Shown: positions 1-11,294, counted from the stretch's first letter. The stretch is DNA of 29,256 nucleotides from Paulinella micropora (GCA_009731375.1 BJOX01000081.1:639619-668874), one strand, 5' to 3'. Numbers and translations are program-made. Notes: generated by a model not told the origin, from the sequence alone.

Positions 1-53
<53 letters not shown>

Positions 54-144
54 AGATAGGATGAGGAAGAAAACCATACAGTAATAAGGGCGCCTATATA
101 TATACACACAAACATATATATGTGTATATTATATATATGTATAT
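1..144. repeat. (AT)n microsatellite and AT-rich flank
   Basis: Positions 5-48 are an almost perfect AT dinucleotide run. A short unique stretch follows (about 49-100), then AT/TATG-rich sequence that grades into the ACAT array. No gene is visible. Confidence 0.9.
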
Positions 145-191
145 ATATATATACATATATACATACATACACACATACATACATACATACA

Positions 192-225
<34 letters not shown>

Positions 226-854
226 CATACATACATACATACATACATACATACATACATACCTCACGTCGTCCCAAGAATATCTAGACATACATACATA
301 CATACATACATACATACATACATACATACATACATAGATACATAGATATATAGATACATAGATACATAGATACATAGATACATACATACATACATAGATA
401 CATACATACATACATAGATACATACATACATACCGTACATCATCCCAAGAATATCTATACATACATACATACATACATACATACATACATACATACATAC
501 AGACATACATACATACATACATACAGACATACATGCATACATACATACATACATACATACATACATACATACATACATACAGACATAAATACATAAATAC
601 ATACATACATACATACATACATACATACATACATACATACATACATACATACATACATACCGTACTTCGTCCCAAGAATATCTATACATACATACATACA
701 TACATACATACATACATACATACAGACATACATACAGACATACATACAGACACACATACAGACATACATACAGACATACATACAGACATACATACATACA
801 TACATACATACATACATACATACATACATACCGTACGTCGTCCCAAGAATATCT
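145..854. repeat. (ACAT)n array with four copies of a 25-bp island
   Basis: An ACAT/CATA tetranucleotide array with point variants such as GATA and CAGA units. It is interrupted four times, near 262-286, 433-457, 660-684 and 831-854, by a conserved island containing GTCCCAAGAATATCT. Spacing between islands is about 170, 227 and 170 bp, so array plus island behaves as one higher-order unit. The long frames on either strand are translated microsatellite. Confidence 0.9.
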
Positions 855-1915
855 CCTATGTTCGATACCTATTATGTAATGTATGTATGTATGTATGTAT
901 GTATGTATGTATGTATGTATGTATGTATGTATGTAGGTTATGTCTTTTATGTTCGATACCTATTATGTAATGCATGTATGCATGTATGTATGTATGTATG
1001 TATGTATGTAGGTTATATCTTGTATGTTCGATACCTATTATGTAATGTATGTATGTATGTATGTATGTATGTATGTATGTATGTATGTATATATGTAGGT
1101 TATGTCTTTTATGTTCGATACCTATTATGTCATGCATGTATGTATGTATGTATGTAGGTTATGTCTTTTATGTTCGATACCTATTATATAATGTATGTAT
1201 GTATGTATGTATGTATGTATGTATGTAGGTTATGTCTTTTATGTTCGATACCTATTATGTAATGTATGTATGTATGTATGTATGTATATATGTAGGTTAT
1301 GTCTTTTATGTTCGATACCTATTATGTAATGTATGTATGTATGTATGTATGTATGTATGTATGTATGTATGTATGTAGGTTATGTCTTTTATGTTCGATA
1401 CCTATTATGTAATGTATGTATGTATGTATGTATGTATGTATGTATGTATGTATGTATGTCTTCTGTATTCTATACCTATTATGTAAGTAATGTATGTAGG
1501 TTATGTCTTCTATGTTCGATACTTACTATGTTATGTATGTATGTATGTATGTATGTATGTGTGTATGTATGTATGTATGTATGTATGTATGCATGTATGC
1601 ATGTATGTATGTATGTATGTAGGTTATGTCTTCTATGTTCCATACCTATTATGTAATGTATGTATGTATGTATGTATGTATTTATGTATGTATTTATGTA
1701 TGTATGTATGTATGTGTGTCTTCTGTATTCGATACCTATTATGTAAGTAATGTATGTAGGTTATATCTTGTATGTTCGATACCTATTATATAATGTATGT
1801 ATGTATGTGTGTCTTCTGTATTCGATACGTATTATGTAAGTAATGTATGTAGGTTATGTCTTCTATGTTCGATACCTATTATGTAATGTATGTATGTATG
1901 TATGTATGTATGTAT
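855..1915. repeat. (TATG)n array with recurring ~40-bp island
   Basis: The array polarity flips here from ACAT to its complement-type unit TATG. At least a dozen copies of an island with the core TTCGATACCTATTATGTAA, usually preceded by GTAGGTTATGTCTT, are separated by variable (TATG)n. Clear copies lie near 858, 933, 1006, 1096, 1154, 1225, 1292, 1376, 1496, 1620, 1756 and 1848. Variant copies near 1460, 1719 and 1809 read TCTTCTGTATTC before the core. Confidence 0.9.
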
Positions 1916-2535
1916 GAAGGTATGAAAGTATGAAGGAGGTATGAATGTATGTAATGTATGTATGTCATGTAAGTAATGTAAAGTAACGTAAAGTAATGTA
2001 AAGTAATGAAAGTAATGTAAAGTAATGTAAGTAATGTAAAAAAATGTAAAGAAATGTAAAGTAATGTATGTCATGTAAGTAATGTAGGAAATGCATGTAT
2101 GTATGTATGTCTGTATGTATCTTCTGTGTTCGATACCTATTATGTAATGTATGTCATGTAAGTAATGTAGGTAACGCATGTATGTATGTATGTATGTATG
2201 TATGTATGTATGTATATATCTATCTATCTTCTGTGTTCGATACCTATTATGTAATGTTTGTCATGTAAGTAATGTAGGTAATGCATGTATGCATGTATCT
2301 ATGTATGTATGTATGCATGCATGTATGTATGTATGTATGTAAGTATGTATGTATGTATGTATGTATGTATGTATGTATCTTCTGTGTTCGATACCTATTA
2401 TGTAATGTATGTCATGTAAATAATGTAGGTAATGCATGTATGTATGTATGTATGTATGTATGCATGCATGCATGTATGTATGTATGTATGCATGTATGTA
2501 TGTATGTATGTATGTAATGTAGGTAATGCACAAGT
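1916..2535. repeat. Degenerate TATG/AAGTAATGT repeats with longer island variants
   Basis: A mixed stretch of GAAGGTATGAAAG-like sequence, AAGTAATGT-type repeats and TATG arrays. Three copies of an extended island start near 2118, 2228 and 2379; each has the TTCGATACCTATTATGTAA core followed by GTAATGTAGGTAATGCATG or a close variant. No gene is seen. Confidence 0.85.
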
Positions 2536-2843
2536 AAGTAATGTATGTAATCTAAGTAATGTAAGTAATGTAAGTAATATAAAGTAATGTAAGTAATTTA
2601 AGTAATGTAAGTAATGTAAGTAATTTAAAGTAATTTAAAGTAATGTAAAGTAATGTAAGTAATGTAAGTAATTCATGTAATGTATGTAATGCAAGTAATG
2701 TAAGTAATGTAAGTAATGCAGGCAATATAAATAATGAATGTAATGAATGTAATGTATGTAATGTAAGTAATGTAAGTAATGTAAGTAATGTGAGTAATGT
2801 ATGTAATGTATGTAATGTCTGTAATGTATGTAATGTAAGTAAT
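2536..2843. repeat. 9-bp tandem repeat (AAGTAATGT)n
   Basis: An imperfect tandem repeat with unit AAGTAATGT and common one-base insertions (AAAGTAATGT) or TATGTAATG variants. It appears to be the expanded tail motif of the islands just upstream. Confidence 0.85.
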
Positions 2844-2845
2844 GT

Positions 2846-2916
2846 TCATGGTCATGGTCATGGTCATGGTCATGGTCATGGTCATGGTCATTGTCATGGT
2901 CATGGTCATGGTCATG
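2846..2916. repeat. 6-bp tandem repeat (GGTCAT)n
   Basis: About twelve consecutive GGTCAT hexamers with a single G-to-T variant (TTGTCAT). The minus frame reads alternating Met-Thr, which is uninformative. Confidence 0.95.
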
Positions 2917-2920
2917 CCTA

Positions 2921-3000
2921 GGGAAGAAAGTCAGGAAGGATGGAAGGAGGGAGGGATGGAAAGAGGGAGGGATGGAAGGAGGGAAGGAGGGTGAGAGGGA
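2921..3000. repeat. Purine-rich GGA/GGGAT stretch
   Basis: A nearly all-purine plus strand built from GGAAGGA and GGGAGGGAT units. It marks the change from the hexamer repeat to the tetranucleotide mosaic. Confidence 0.85.
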
Positions 3001-3069
3001 GATAGATAGATAGATAGATAGATAGGTAGGTAGGTAGGTAGGCAGGCAGGCAGACAGACAGACAGACAG
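3001..3069. repeat. Ordered mosaic GATA-GGTA-GGCA-GACA
   Basis: Four short homogeneous blocks follow one another: GATA units, then GGTA, then GGCA, then GACA. Each block differs from the one before by a single transition. Confidence 0.95.
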
Positions 3070-3070
3070 G

Positions 3071-3130
3071 GCTTACTTACTTACTTACTTACTTACTTGC
3101 TTGCTTGCTTACTTACTTACTTACTTACTT
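3071..3130. repeat. (CTTA)n with a (CTTG)n block
   Basis: A short CTTA array with an internal CTTG block. It has the opposite polarity to the long GTAA/GCAA array that starts about 20 bp to the right, across the inverted repeat. Confidence 0.95.
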
Positions 3131-3270
3131 TGAAGGCTTAGGTAAGCAGTAAGCAAGTAAGTAAGCAAGTAAGTAAGCAAGCAAGTAAGCAAGCAAGCAA
3201 GCAAGTAAGCAAGTAAATAAGCAAGTAAGTAAGTAAGCAAGCAAGCAAGTAATGCTTACCTAAGCCTTCA
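3131..3270. repeat. 18-bp perfect inverted repeat around a GTAA/GCAA loop
   Basis: TGAAGGCTTAGGTAAGCA at 3131-3148 is the exact reverse complement of 3253-3270. The 104-bp interval is GTAA/GCAA array. The right arm covers the last exon bases and the 5' splice site of the minus-strand exon at 3260-3414; the left arm carries the same exon/donor sequence on the plus strand. Confidence 0.9.
3149..3252. repeat. GTAA/GCAA array within the inverted repeat
   Basis: A mixed array of GTAA and GCAA tetramers between the arms of the 18-bp inverted repeat. It would be the first intronic sequence downstream of the exon on the minus strand. Confidence 0.9.
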
Positions 3271-3414
3271 TCCACCAGCTTCTGGAATTGCTTGGTGCGG
3301 TTCTTTTCTGGGCTGTAATGGTCCAAGAGTTGGAGGAGAAGAAAGACGGCAAGAAGCAAGAAGAACAAAAACGCCAAAACCATGCCTGGGAGGATCAGAC
3401 GGCCTATGCTATCC
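3260..3414 (-). CDS. Probable internal exon of an unidentified single-pass membrane protein
   Basis: This is the only non-repetitive, protein-like stretch in the first 7 kb. On the minus strand it is open and bounded by a plausible acceptor (CATCCTTTACAG ending at 3415) and donor (GTAAGC starting at 3259). That gives a 155-bp exon with a split codon at each end. The peptide begins DSIGRLILPG, continues through about 20 very hydrophobic residues rich in Leu and Phe (MVLAFLFFLLLAVFLLLQLL), then a charged tail with SPEKNRTKQF and LVDEGL. That fits one transmembrane helix with a basic flank. The CTTA-type array upstream on this strand supplies a pyrimidine-rich tract before the acceptor. I do not recognise the protein. 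No other exon of the gene can be identified, so it may be a live exon inside microsatellite-filled introns or an isolated fragment. Confidence 0.5.
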
Positions 3415-3525
3415 CTGTAAAGGATGTAGGTAAGTAAGTAAGTAAGTGAGTGAGTGAGTAGGTAAGTAGGTAAGTAGGTAAGTAAGTAAGAGAGTAAGTA
3501 AGTAAGTAGGTAGGTAAGTAGGTAG

Positions 3526-3566
<41 letters not shown>

Positions 3567-3675
3567 GAAGGAAGGAAGGAAGGGAGTAAGGAAGTAAGGA
3601 AGTAAGTAAGTAAGTAAGTAAGTAAGAAAGTAAGTCAGTACGTAAGAAAGCAAGTAAGCAAGTAAGCAAGTAAGC

Positions 3676-3737
<62 letters not shown>

Positions 3738-3953
3738 TCAAGCAAGTAAGCAAGTAAGCAAGCAAGTAAGATAAGTAAGCAAGTAAGTAAGTAAGTAAGC
3801 AAGTCAGTAAGTAAGTAAGTAAGCAAGTAAGTAAGTAAGTAAGCAAGTAAGCAAGTAGGTAAGTAGGTAAGTAGGTAAGTAAGTAAGTAAGTAAGTGAGT
3901 AAGTAAGTAAGCAAGTAAGCAAGTAAGCAAGTAAGCAAGTAAGGAAGTAAGTG

Positions 3954-3991
<38 letters not shown>

Positions 3992-4142
3992 CAAGTAAGC
4001 AAGCAAGTAAGTACGCAAGTAAGTAAGCAGTAAGTAAGCAAGTAAGTAAGTAAGAAACAAGTAAGCAAGCAAGTAAGCAAGTAAGTAAGCAAGTAAGCAA
4101 GTAAGTAAATAAGTGAGTGAGTAAGTAAGTAAGTAAGTAAGC

Positions 4143-4193
<51 letters not shown>

Positions 4194-4250
4194 CAAGCAA
4201 GCAAGCAAGTAAGTAAGTAAGTAAGTAAGTAAGCAAGTAAGCAAGCAAGC

Positions 4251-4283
<33 letters not shown>

Positions 4284-4295
4284 GGTAAGTAAGTG

Positions 4296-4417
<122 letters not shown>

Positions 4418-4542
4418 TAATATAAATAAGTAAGTAAGTAAGTCAGTCAGTCAGTCAGTAAGTCAGTAAGTCAGTAAGGAAGTAGTAAGTAAGTAAGCAA
4501 GTAAGCAAGTAAGCAAGCAAGTAAGCAAGCAAGTAAGCAAGC

Positions 4543-4574
<32 letters not shown>

Positions 4575-4577
4575 CAA

Positions 4578-4641
<64 letters not shown>

Positions 4642-4702
4642 CAAGTAAGTAAGCAAGAAAGCAAGCAAGCAAGCAAGCAAGCAATAAATATCTAAGTAAG
4701 TA

Positions 4703-4733
<31 letters not shown>

Positions 4734-5193
4734 AAGTCAGTAAGTAAATAAGTAAGTAAGTAAGTAAGTAAGTAAGCAAGTAAGTAAGTAAGTAAGTAAG
4801 TAAGCAAGTAAGCAAGCAAGTAAGCAAGCAAGCAAGTAAGCAAGTAAGGAAGCAAGCAAGTAAGTAAGTAAGTAAGTAAGTAAGCAAGTAAGCAAGTAAG
4901 TAAGTAAGTAAGTAAGTAACTAAGTAAGTAAGTAAGTAAGTAAGCAAGCAAGTAAGTAAGCAAGTAAGCAAGTAAGCAAGTAAGCAAGTAAGCAAGTAAG
5001 CAAGCAAGTAAGCAAGTAAGTAAGTAAGTAAGTAAGTAAGAAAGCAAGTAAGAAAGCAAGTAAGAAAGCAAGTAAGAAAGTAAGTAAGCAAGCAAGTAAG
5101 AAAGTAAGTAAGTAAGTAAGCAAGCAAGTAAGCGAGTAAGTAAGCAAGTACGTAAGTAAGTAAGTAAGTAAGTAAGCAAGTAAGCAAGCAAGC

Positions 5194-5228
<35 letters not shown>

Positions 5229-5237
5229 TAAGCAAGC

Positions 5238-5270
<33 letters not shown>

Positions 5271-5411
5271 GGTAATCAAGCAAGCAAGTAAGCAAGCAAG
5301 CAAGCAAGTAAGTAAGCAAGTAAGCACTAAGCAAGTAATTAAGCAAGTAAATAAGAAAGCAAGTAAGCAAGCAAGTAAGAAGCAAGTAAGTAAGTTAGTA
5401 AGTAAGTAAGC

Positions 5412-5442
<31 letters not shown>

Positions 5443-5459
5443 TAAGTAAGTGAATAAGC

Positions 5460-5495
<36 letters not shown>

Positions 5496-5528
5496 TATCA
5501 AGAAAGCAAGAAAACAAGCAAGCAAGTT

Positions 5529-5562
<34 letters not shown>

Positions 5563-5607
5563 CAGTAAATAAGCAAGCAAGCAAGTAAGCAAGTAAGTAA
5601 GTAAGTA

Positions 5608-5642
<35 letters not shown>

Positions 5643-5744
5643 GAGTAAGTAAGCAAGTAAGCAAGCAAGTAAGCAAGTAAGTAAGCAAGCAAGTAAGCAA
5701 GTAAGTAAGCAAGCAAGCAAGCAAGTAAGCAAGCAAGCAAGTAC

Positions 5745-5778
<34 letters not shown>

Positions 5779-5930
5779 TAGTTAGTAAGCCAGTAAGTAA
5801 GCCAGTAAATAAGTAAGTAAGTAAGTAACTAAATAAGCAAGCAAGCAAGCAAGTAAGCAAGCAAGTAAGTAAGTAAGTAAGTAAGTAAGCAAGTAAGCAA
5901 GCAAGCGAGCAAGCAAGCAAGCAAGTAAGC

Positions 5931-5984
<54 letters not shown>

Positions 5985-5985
<1 letters not shown>

Positions 5986-6007
5986 GATGGCCCGTTCTAC
6001 ACCGCCC

Positions 6008-6009
<2 letters not shown>
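5985..6009. other. Short unique island in the GTAA array
   Basis: About 25 bp, including GGCCCGTTCTACACCGCCCAG, interrupts the array. It is GC-rich unlike its surroundings and seen once here. Too short for any functional call. Confidence 0.7.
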
Positions 6010-6054
<45 letters not shown>

Positions 6055-6071
6055 TAGTTAGTAAGTTAGTA

Positions 6072-6143
6072 AGTATGTTAGGAAGATAGATTTCCGGGTT
6101 CTGGGGTGTGAAAGTGGCCACCACAGGCCAGGGCTTTCAGGAG
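6072..6143 (+). other. Unique island with possible mini-exon borders
   Basis: A GC-richer island (CCGGGTTCTGGGGTGTG, GGCCACCACAGGCCAGG) is preceded by TTAG at 6078-6081 and followed by GAG then GTAAGT at 6144. These resemble acceptor and donor sites on the plus strand. One frame is open (KIDFRVLGCESGHHRPGLSG), but the donor-like hexamer is simply the start of the array, so exon status is weak. Confidence 0.3.
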
Positions 6144-6186
6144 GTAAGTAAGTAAGTAAGCAAGTGAGTAAGTAAGTCAGGAAGTA

Positions 6187-6221
<35 letters not shown>

Positions 6222-6246
6222 GGCCAAGTAAGTAAGTAAGCAAGCA

Positions 6247-6284
6247 AGCCCAGAAAGTAGCACCAGAACCCCGGAATTCTGGGT
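6247..6284. other. Unique island at the GTAA-to-GGTA switch
   Basis: A 38-bp island containing CCAGAACCCCGGAATTCTGG, whose ends (CCAGAA and TTCTGG) are inverted repeats. Its reverse complement resembles the TTCCGGGTTCTGGGG segment of the island at 6091, so the two may be inverted relatives. It marks the border between the GTAA/GCAA and GGTA arrays. Confidence 0.6.
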
Positions 6285-6494
6285 GGTGGTAGGTAGGTAG
6301 GTAGGTAGGTAGGCAGGTAGGTAGGTAGGTAGGTATAGGTAGGTATAGGTAGATATAGGTAGCTAGGTAGCTAGGTAGGAAGGTAGGTAGGTAGGTAGGT
6401 AGGTAGGTAGGTAGGTAGGTAGGTAGGTGTAGGTAGGTAGGTAGGTAAAGGTAGGTAGGTATAGGTGGGTACAGGTAGATAGGTAGGTAGGTAG
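6285..6494. repeat. (GGTA)n array
   Basis: GGTA tetramers with GGTATA and GCTA variants. A 31-bp unique linker (6495-6525, containing GGGTCAGAATTGCTCTAAG) separates it from the following TATC array. Confidence 0.95.
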
Positions 6495-6524
6495 TCGTAG
6501 GGTCAGAATTGCTCTAAGTACTAG

Positions 6525-7253
<729 letters not shown>

Positions 7254-7370
7254 ACGTACGCATGTATGTATGTATGTATGTATGTATGTATGTATGTATG
7301 TGTGTATGTATGTAATGTATGTATGTAATGCATGTACCAGTATGGGTCTTGTCGATCGAAGGTGAACACC

Positions 7371-7435
<65 letters not shown>

Positions 7436-7480
7436 GAATGAATAGATAGATAGATAGATAGATAGATAGATGGATGGATG

Positions 7481-7527
<47 letters not shown>

Positions 7528-7551
7528 GAATGAATGAATATATATATATAT

Positions 7552-7591
<40 letters not shown>

Positions 7592-7623
7592 GTAGATAGG
7601 TAGTAGGTAGGTAGGTAGGTAGG

Positions 7624-7660
<37 letters not shown>
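7254..7660. repeat. TATG array, unique linker, GATA array
   Basis: TATG tetramers (7257-7334), a unique 38-bp linker containing GTCTTGTCGATCGAAGGTG (about 7335-7372), then GATA tetramers with GATG, AT and GGTA variants. The right end (7661) adjoins the 3' side of the retrotransposon. Confidence 0.95.
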
Positions 7661-7668
<8 letters not shown>

Positions 7669-7979
7669 GAGATGTCGCAAAGGAATGTAGTCCTTGCAAA
7701 GGAACGCAGTTTCACATCAAACAATAATTTGTGTACTGTGCATGTGTCCGGGATGGGAATCACGGTAGACTGTGTTCTGGAAAAAGAAGAGGAGGAAGGA
7801 CGTTGAAGAAAAAGGCAATCTAGGAATGGAGAGTGGGAGGATAAGGAAGAAGAGAAAGAAAAGGAAGCCGTTAGTCCAAGTGTTTTGAGCACCGTAAGCT
7901 TGCGCAAGCTACAATGATGACATTGTATGAGGCCTAAACCCCCGCAGGGACCTAGCCCGGGCTATGCAACACTGGACGG
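7661..7979 (-). other. Retrotransposon 3' untranslated region with clustered hairpins
   Basis: Between the stop codon and the TATC array. Three perfect inverted repeats lie within about 70 bp: TAGCCCGGGCTA at 7953-7964; TACAATG/CATTGTA arms at 7910-7916 and 7921-7927 around a 4-base loop; and AGCTTGCGCAAGCT at 7897-7910. The rest is purine-rich on the plus strand. Two GCAAAGGAA repeats lie near the terminus (7676 and 7696). Structured 3' RNA is what such elements' reverse transcriptases bind, so these hairpins may be the recognition region (inference). Confidence 0.6.
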
Positions 7980-9290
7980 CTATGATGGAATGCAGTCACC
8001 AATACGGACTAGAGGAAGATTAGTCCAATTTTTGACTGCACAGGAGCGATAAATCGCAAAAGAGCAACGAGCTACGCAGGAGGATAGCTTGAAGCAAAGG
8101 GATTTGGATTGGGGATGGGAAAAACCCAAGGCGCGGAAACATCGATGAACAGAGAACGATACCATGCCGCGAGCCCCGCATTCGATTGGTCGAAGGTGGC
8201 AGGTCCATCCGTTGTCCTCGATTTGAGATTTGAGCTTGTTGTATCGGTTGGTCTTGTAGGCTCGTGCGTCAAGGATGTTTTCCTCGACCGGGCACGTTAG
8301 CTCGATCAGAATACATATCTTGGTAGACAGTGACCAGACAACGATATCGGGGCGGAGGTCAGTGACACAAATGTGGACAGGAAAGGCTTGCTCAGAACCG
8401 GTGTATTGGGTTTGGAGTTGCCAATCGTTTGCAGTGTCAAGCAGGGATGGTCGATGAAATGACTGTCTCTTAGGCTTCTGCTCGCCCTCTTTCACAAACA
8501 TAGACTTTGATTCATTTTGGTCTATAGGGGAGCGTTTGTTATGGCTCTCGATGTGTTTTTGAAGGGGAGCTTCAATAGTGCAGAGCACAGAGTCATGACG
8601 CCAGGTATAGCGGCCTTGTTTGAGGGCAACATGGCAACCGGAGAGGATGTGGCATAGATGTGCTTGACCAGAACAGAGGGCACACTTGTTGTTGGGAATG
8701 ATTCCCCACAGACGTCTAAGGTCGGGGGTAATAACCGAGTTTGTGCTTGCGTTGATGACCCAAGAGATTAAACGGGGATTACGGGTTCCGATGAGGCGAG
8801 CCCAGGAGAGGTCGAAGGGGCATGCGTCTTCAAAACGAAGGAAGCACCCTTGCATGGCTTTGTCCATGTCATGCACTGTGGTTGTCTCAAGTATTGTCTC
8901 AGCAGCTAATTCTAAAACCCTGTCTTTGCGGTCTGTGATGGAATGTTCTTTTGGGTAGCGACCATGGCCAAGTCCGAGATGATCGGATTGGCCTCGATGT
9001 TTGAATTCAAAATCAACTTGTGCCTCAAGCTTTTCGAGCACAGGCTCTGGTTTCCAGATAGTTCGAAATGTTTCGTGTTTCGTCAGGTTCATCGCATAAA
9101 TGGACGAGAGGTGTTTATCTGGGCAGTACTTCAGCATTTGAGCACGGTTGATTTGAAGTCGCTGGTAAAAAGAGACGATGGATTGGAGCTGTAGACCGAA
9201 TTTCGAGCGTGGGCGGTAAAGGCAAGAGACCAGAGCTCTTTTGTAGATATTGGCCCATTTTTTGAGGAAGCGGGTCGCAATTTTCTCAAG
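7980..9290 (-). CDS. C-terminal part of a retrotransposon polyprotein: post-RT region, CCHC knuckle, restriction-like endonuclease
   Basis: An open frame of 436 codons from the truncation point to its stop; the reading frame continuing upstream is only translated TATC array. Counting the first element-derived Leu as 1, residues 1-60 ([16 protein letters not shown]...) resemble the helical region after the polymerase in non-LTR elements. Residues 203-219 form a CX2CX7HX4C knuckle (C203, C206, H214, C219), followed by [11 protein letters not shown] (226-236). Residues 313-334 contain RPD (313-315), a hydrophobic strand, then ELTCP with E330, and [15 protein letters not shown] follows at 361-375. 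A CCHC knuckle followed by a PD-(D/E)XK-like nuclease is the arrangement of R2/R4-type elements. In the family this nuclease cleaves target DNA to prime reverse transcription. With the polymerase missing, this copy cannot move itself. The exact clade is unassigned. Confidence 0.8.
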   Translation of the reverse strand, partial: LEKIATRFLKKWANIYKRALVSCLYRPRSKFGLQLQSIVSFYQRLQINRAQMLKYCPDKHLSSIYAMNLTKHETFRTIWKPEPVLEKLEAQVDFEFKHRGQSDHLGLGHGRYPKEHSITDRKDRVLELAAETILETTTVHDMDKAMQGCFLRFEDACPFDLSWARLIGTRNPRLISWVINASTNSVITPDLRRLWGIIPNNKCALCSGQAHLCHILSGCHVALKQGRYTWRHDSVLCTIEAPLQKHIESHNKRSPIDQNESKSMFVKEGEQKPKRQSFHRPSLLDTANDWQLQTQYTGSEQAFPVHICVTDLRPDIVVWSLSTKICILIELTCPVEENILDARAYKTNRYNKLKSQIEDNGWTCHLRPIECGARGMVSFSVHRCFRALGFSHPQSKSLCFKLSSCVARCSFAIYRSCAVKNWTNLPLVRIGDCIPS

Positions 9291-9338
<48 letters not shown>

Positions 9339-9344
9339 GAATGA

Positions 9345-9413
<69 letters not shown>

Positions 9414-9445
9414 TAGGTAGGTAGGTAGATTAGATAGATAGATAT

Positions 9446-9477
<32 letters not shown>

Positions 9478-9482
9478 AAAGA

Positions 9483-9514
<32 letters not shown>

Positions 9515-9527
9515 TAGATAGACAGAC

Positions 9528-9575
<48 letters not shown>

Positions 9576-9585
9576 GGATGAATCA

Positions 9586-9626
<41 letters not shown>

Positions 9627-9645
9627 CAGACAGATAGACAGATAT

Positions 9646-9697
<52 letters not shown>
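9291..9697. repeat. GATA/GACA array
   Basis: GATA tetramers with GACA blocks (about 9388-9412, 9501-9531, 9625-9642), a short GGTA block and GATG variants. It abuts the 5' break of the retrotransposon with no unique linker. Confidence 0.97.
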
Positions 9698-9698
<1 letters not shown>

Positions 9699-9748
9699 GG
9701 TACCCTTTTGCCTTGTATCAACTTTAAGAGACGCCGTGCTTTTTCCTA
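9698..9748. other. Unique island between GATA and ACAT arrays
   Basis: About 50 bp (contains CTTGTATCAACTTTAAGAG and CGCCGTGC) with no visible relative in the window. It marks the switch from GATA to ACAT repeats. Confidence 0.7.
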
Positions 9749-9766
9749 CATACATACATACATACA

Positions 9767-9800
<34 letters not shown>

Positions 9801-9857
9801 CATATATATATATATACATTACATACATACATACATTACATACATACATTACATACA

Positions 9858-9888
<31 letters not shown>

Positions 9889-10640
9889 CATTACATACAT
9901 ACATTACATACATACATTACATACTTACATTACATACATACATTACATACATACATTACATACATACATTACATACATACATTACATACATACATTACAT
10001 ACATACATTACATACATACATTACATACATACATTACATACATACATTACATTGCATACATTTACATACATTACATTACATACATACATTACATATACAT
10101 TACAGACATAAATTACATTACATACACATAACATACATAAATTACATACAGAAATTACATACAAAAATTACATACATACATTACATACATACATTACATG
10201 CATACATTACATGCATACATTACATACATACATTACATACATACATTACATACATACATTACATACATACATTACATACATGACATACATACATGATATA
10301 CATACATGACATACGTACATTACATACGTACATTACATACATACATAACATACATACATAACATACATACATAACATACATACATTACATACATACATTA
10401 CATACATACATTACATACATACATTACATACGTACATTACATACATATATTACATACATACATTACATACATACATTACATACATACATTACATACATAC
10501 ATTACATTGCATACATTACATACATACATTACATACATACATTACATACATACATTACATACATACATTACATAGGTACATTACCTAGGTACATTACATA
10601 CATACATTACATGCGTCCATTATATACATACATTACATGT
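9749..10640. repeat. ACAT array grading into a 13-bp minisatellite
   Basis: ACAT tetramers and a short AT run, then from about 9830 a tandem repeat with unit TTACATACATACA (13 bp), visible as a 13-residue period in the plus-strand translation. Variants include TGCATACA, AAATTACAT, GACATACAT and TACGTACA. The unit equals three ACAT-type tetramers plus one inserted base. Confidence 0.9.
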
Positions 10641-10730
10641 GTCCATTACATACATACATAACATACATACATGTATACATGTATACATACGAACATACAC
10701 ACACACACACAAACACACACACACCTACCT
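10641..10730. repeat. ACAT and (CA)n tract
   Basis: ACAT/GTATACAT sequence followed by CA dinucleotides (about 10696-10724) before the TATC array begins. No gene. Confidence 0.9.

Positions 10731-11294
<564 letters not shown>

Larger units (their letters stand above)
7661..9290 (-). mobile_element. 5'-truncated non-LTR retrotransposon with restriction-like endonuclease
   Basis: This is the longest non-repetitive block of the window, lying between two GATA arrays. Sense is the minus strand: the 5' break is at 9290, where a TATC array (minus strand) runs directly into coding sequence; the protein stops at 7980, and about 319 bp of 3' untranslated sequence follow to 7661, where TATC resumes. 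Everything upstream of the region after the reverse transcriptase, including the polymerase catalytic core, is absent. Loss of the 5' part with a retained 3' end is typical of target-primed reverse transcription. The uninterrupted frame suggests a fairly recent insertion. I see no target-site duplication, and inside a microsatellite one could not be recognised. Confidence 0.85.

Noticed and set aside
8109-9194. Plus-strand frames of 60-90 codons opposite the retrotransposon protein
   Set aside because: Shadow frames antisense to a clear coding region.
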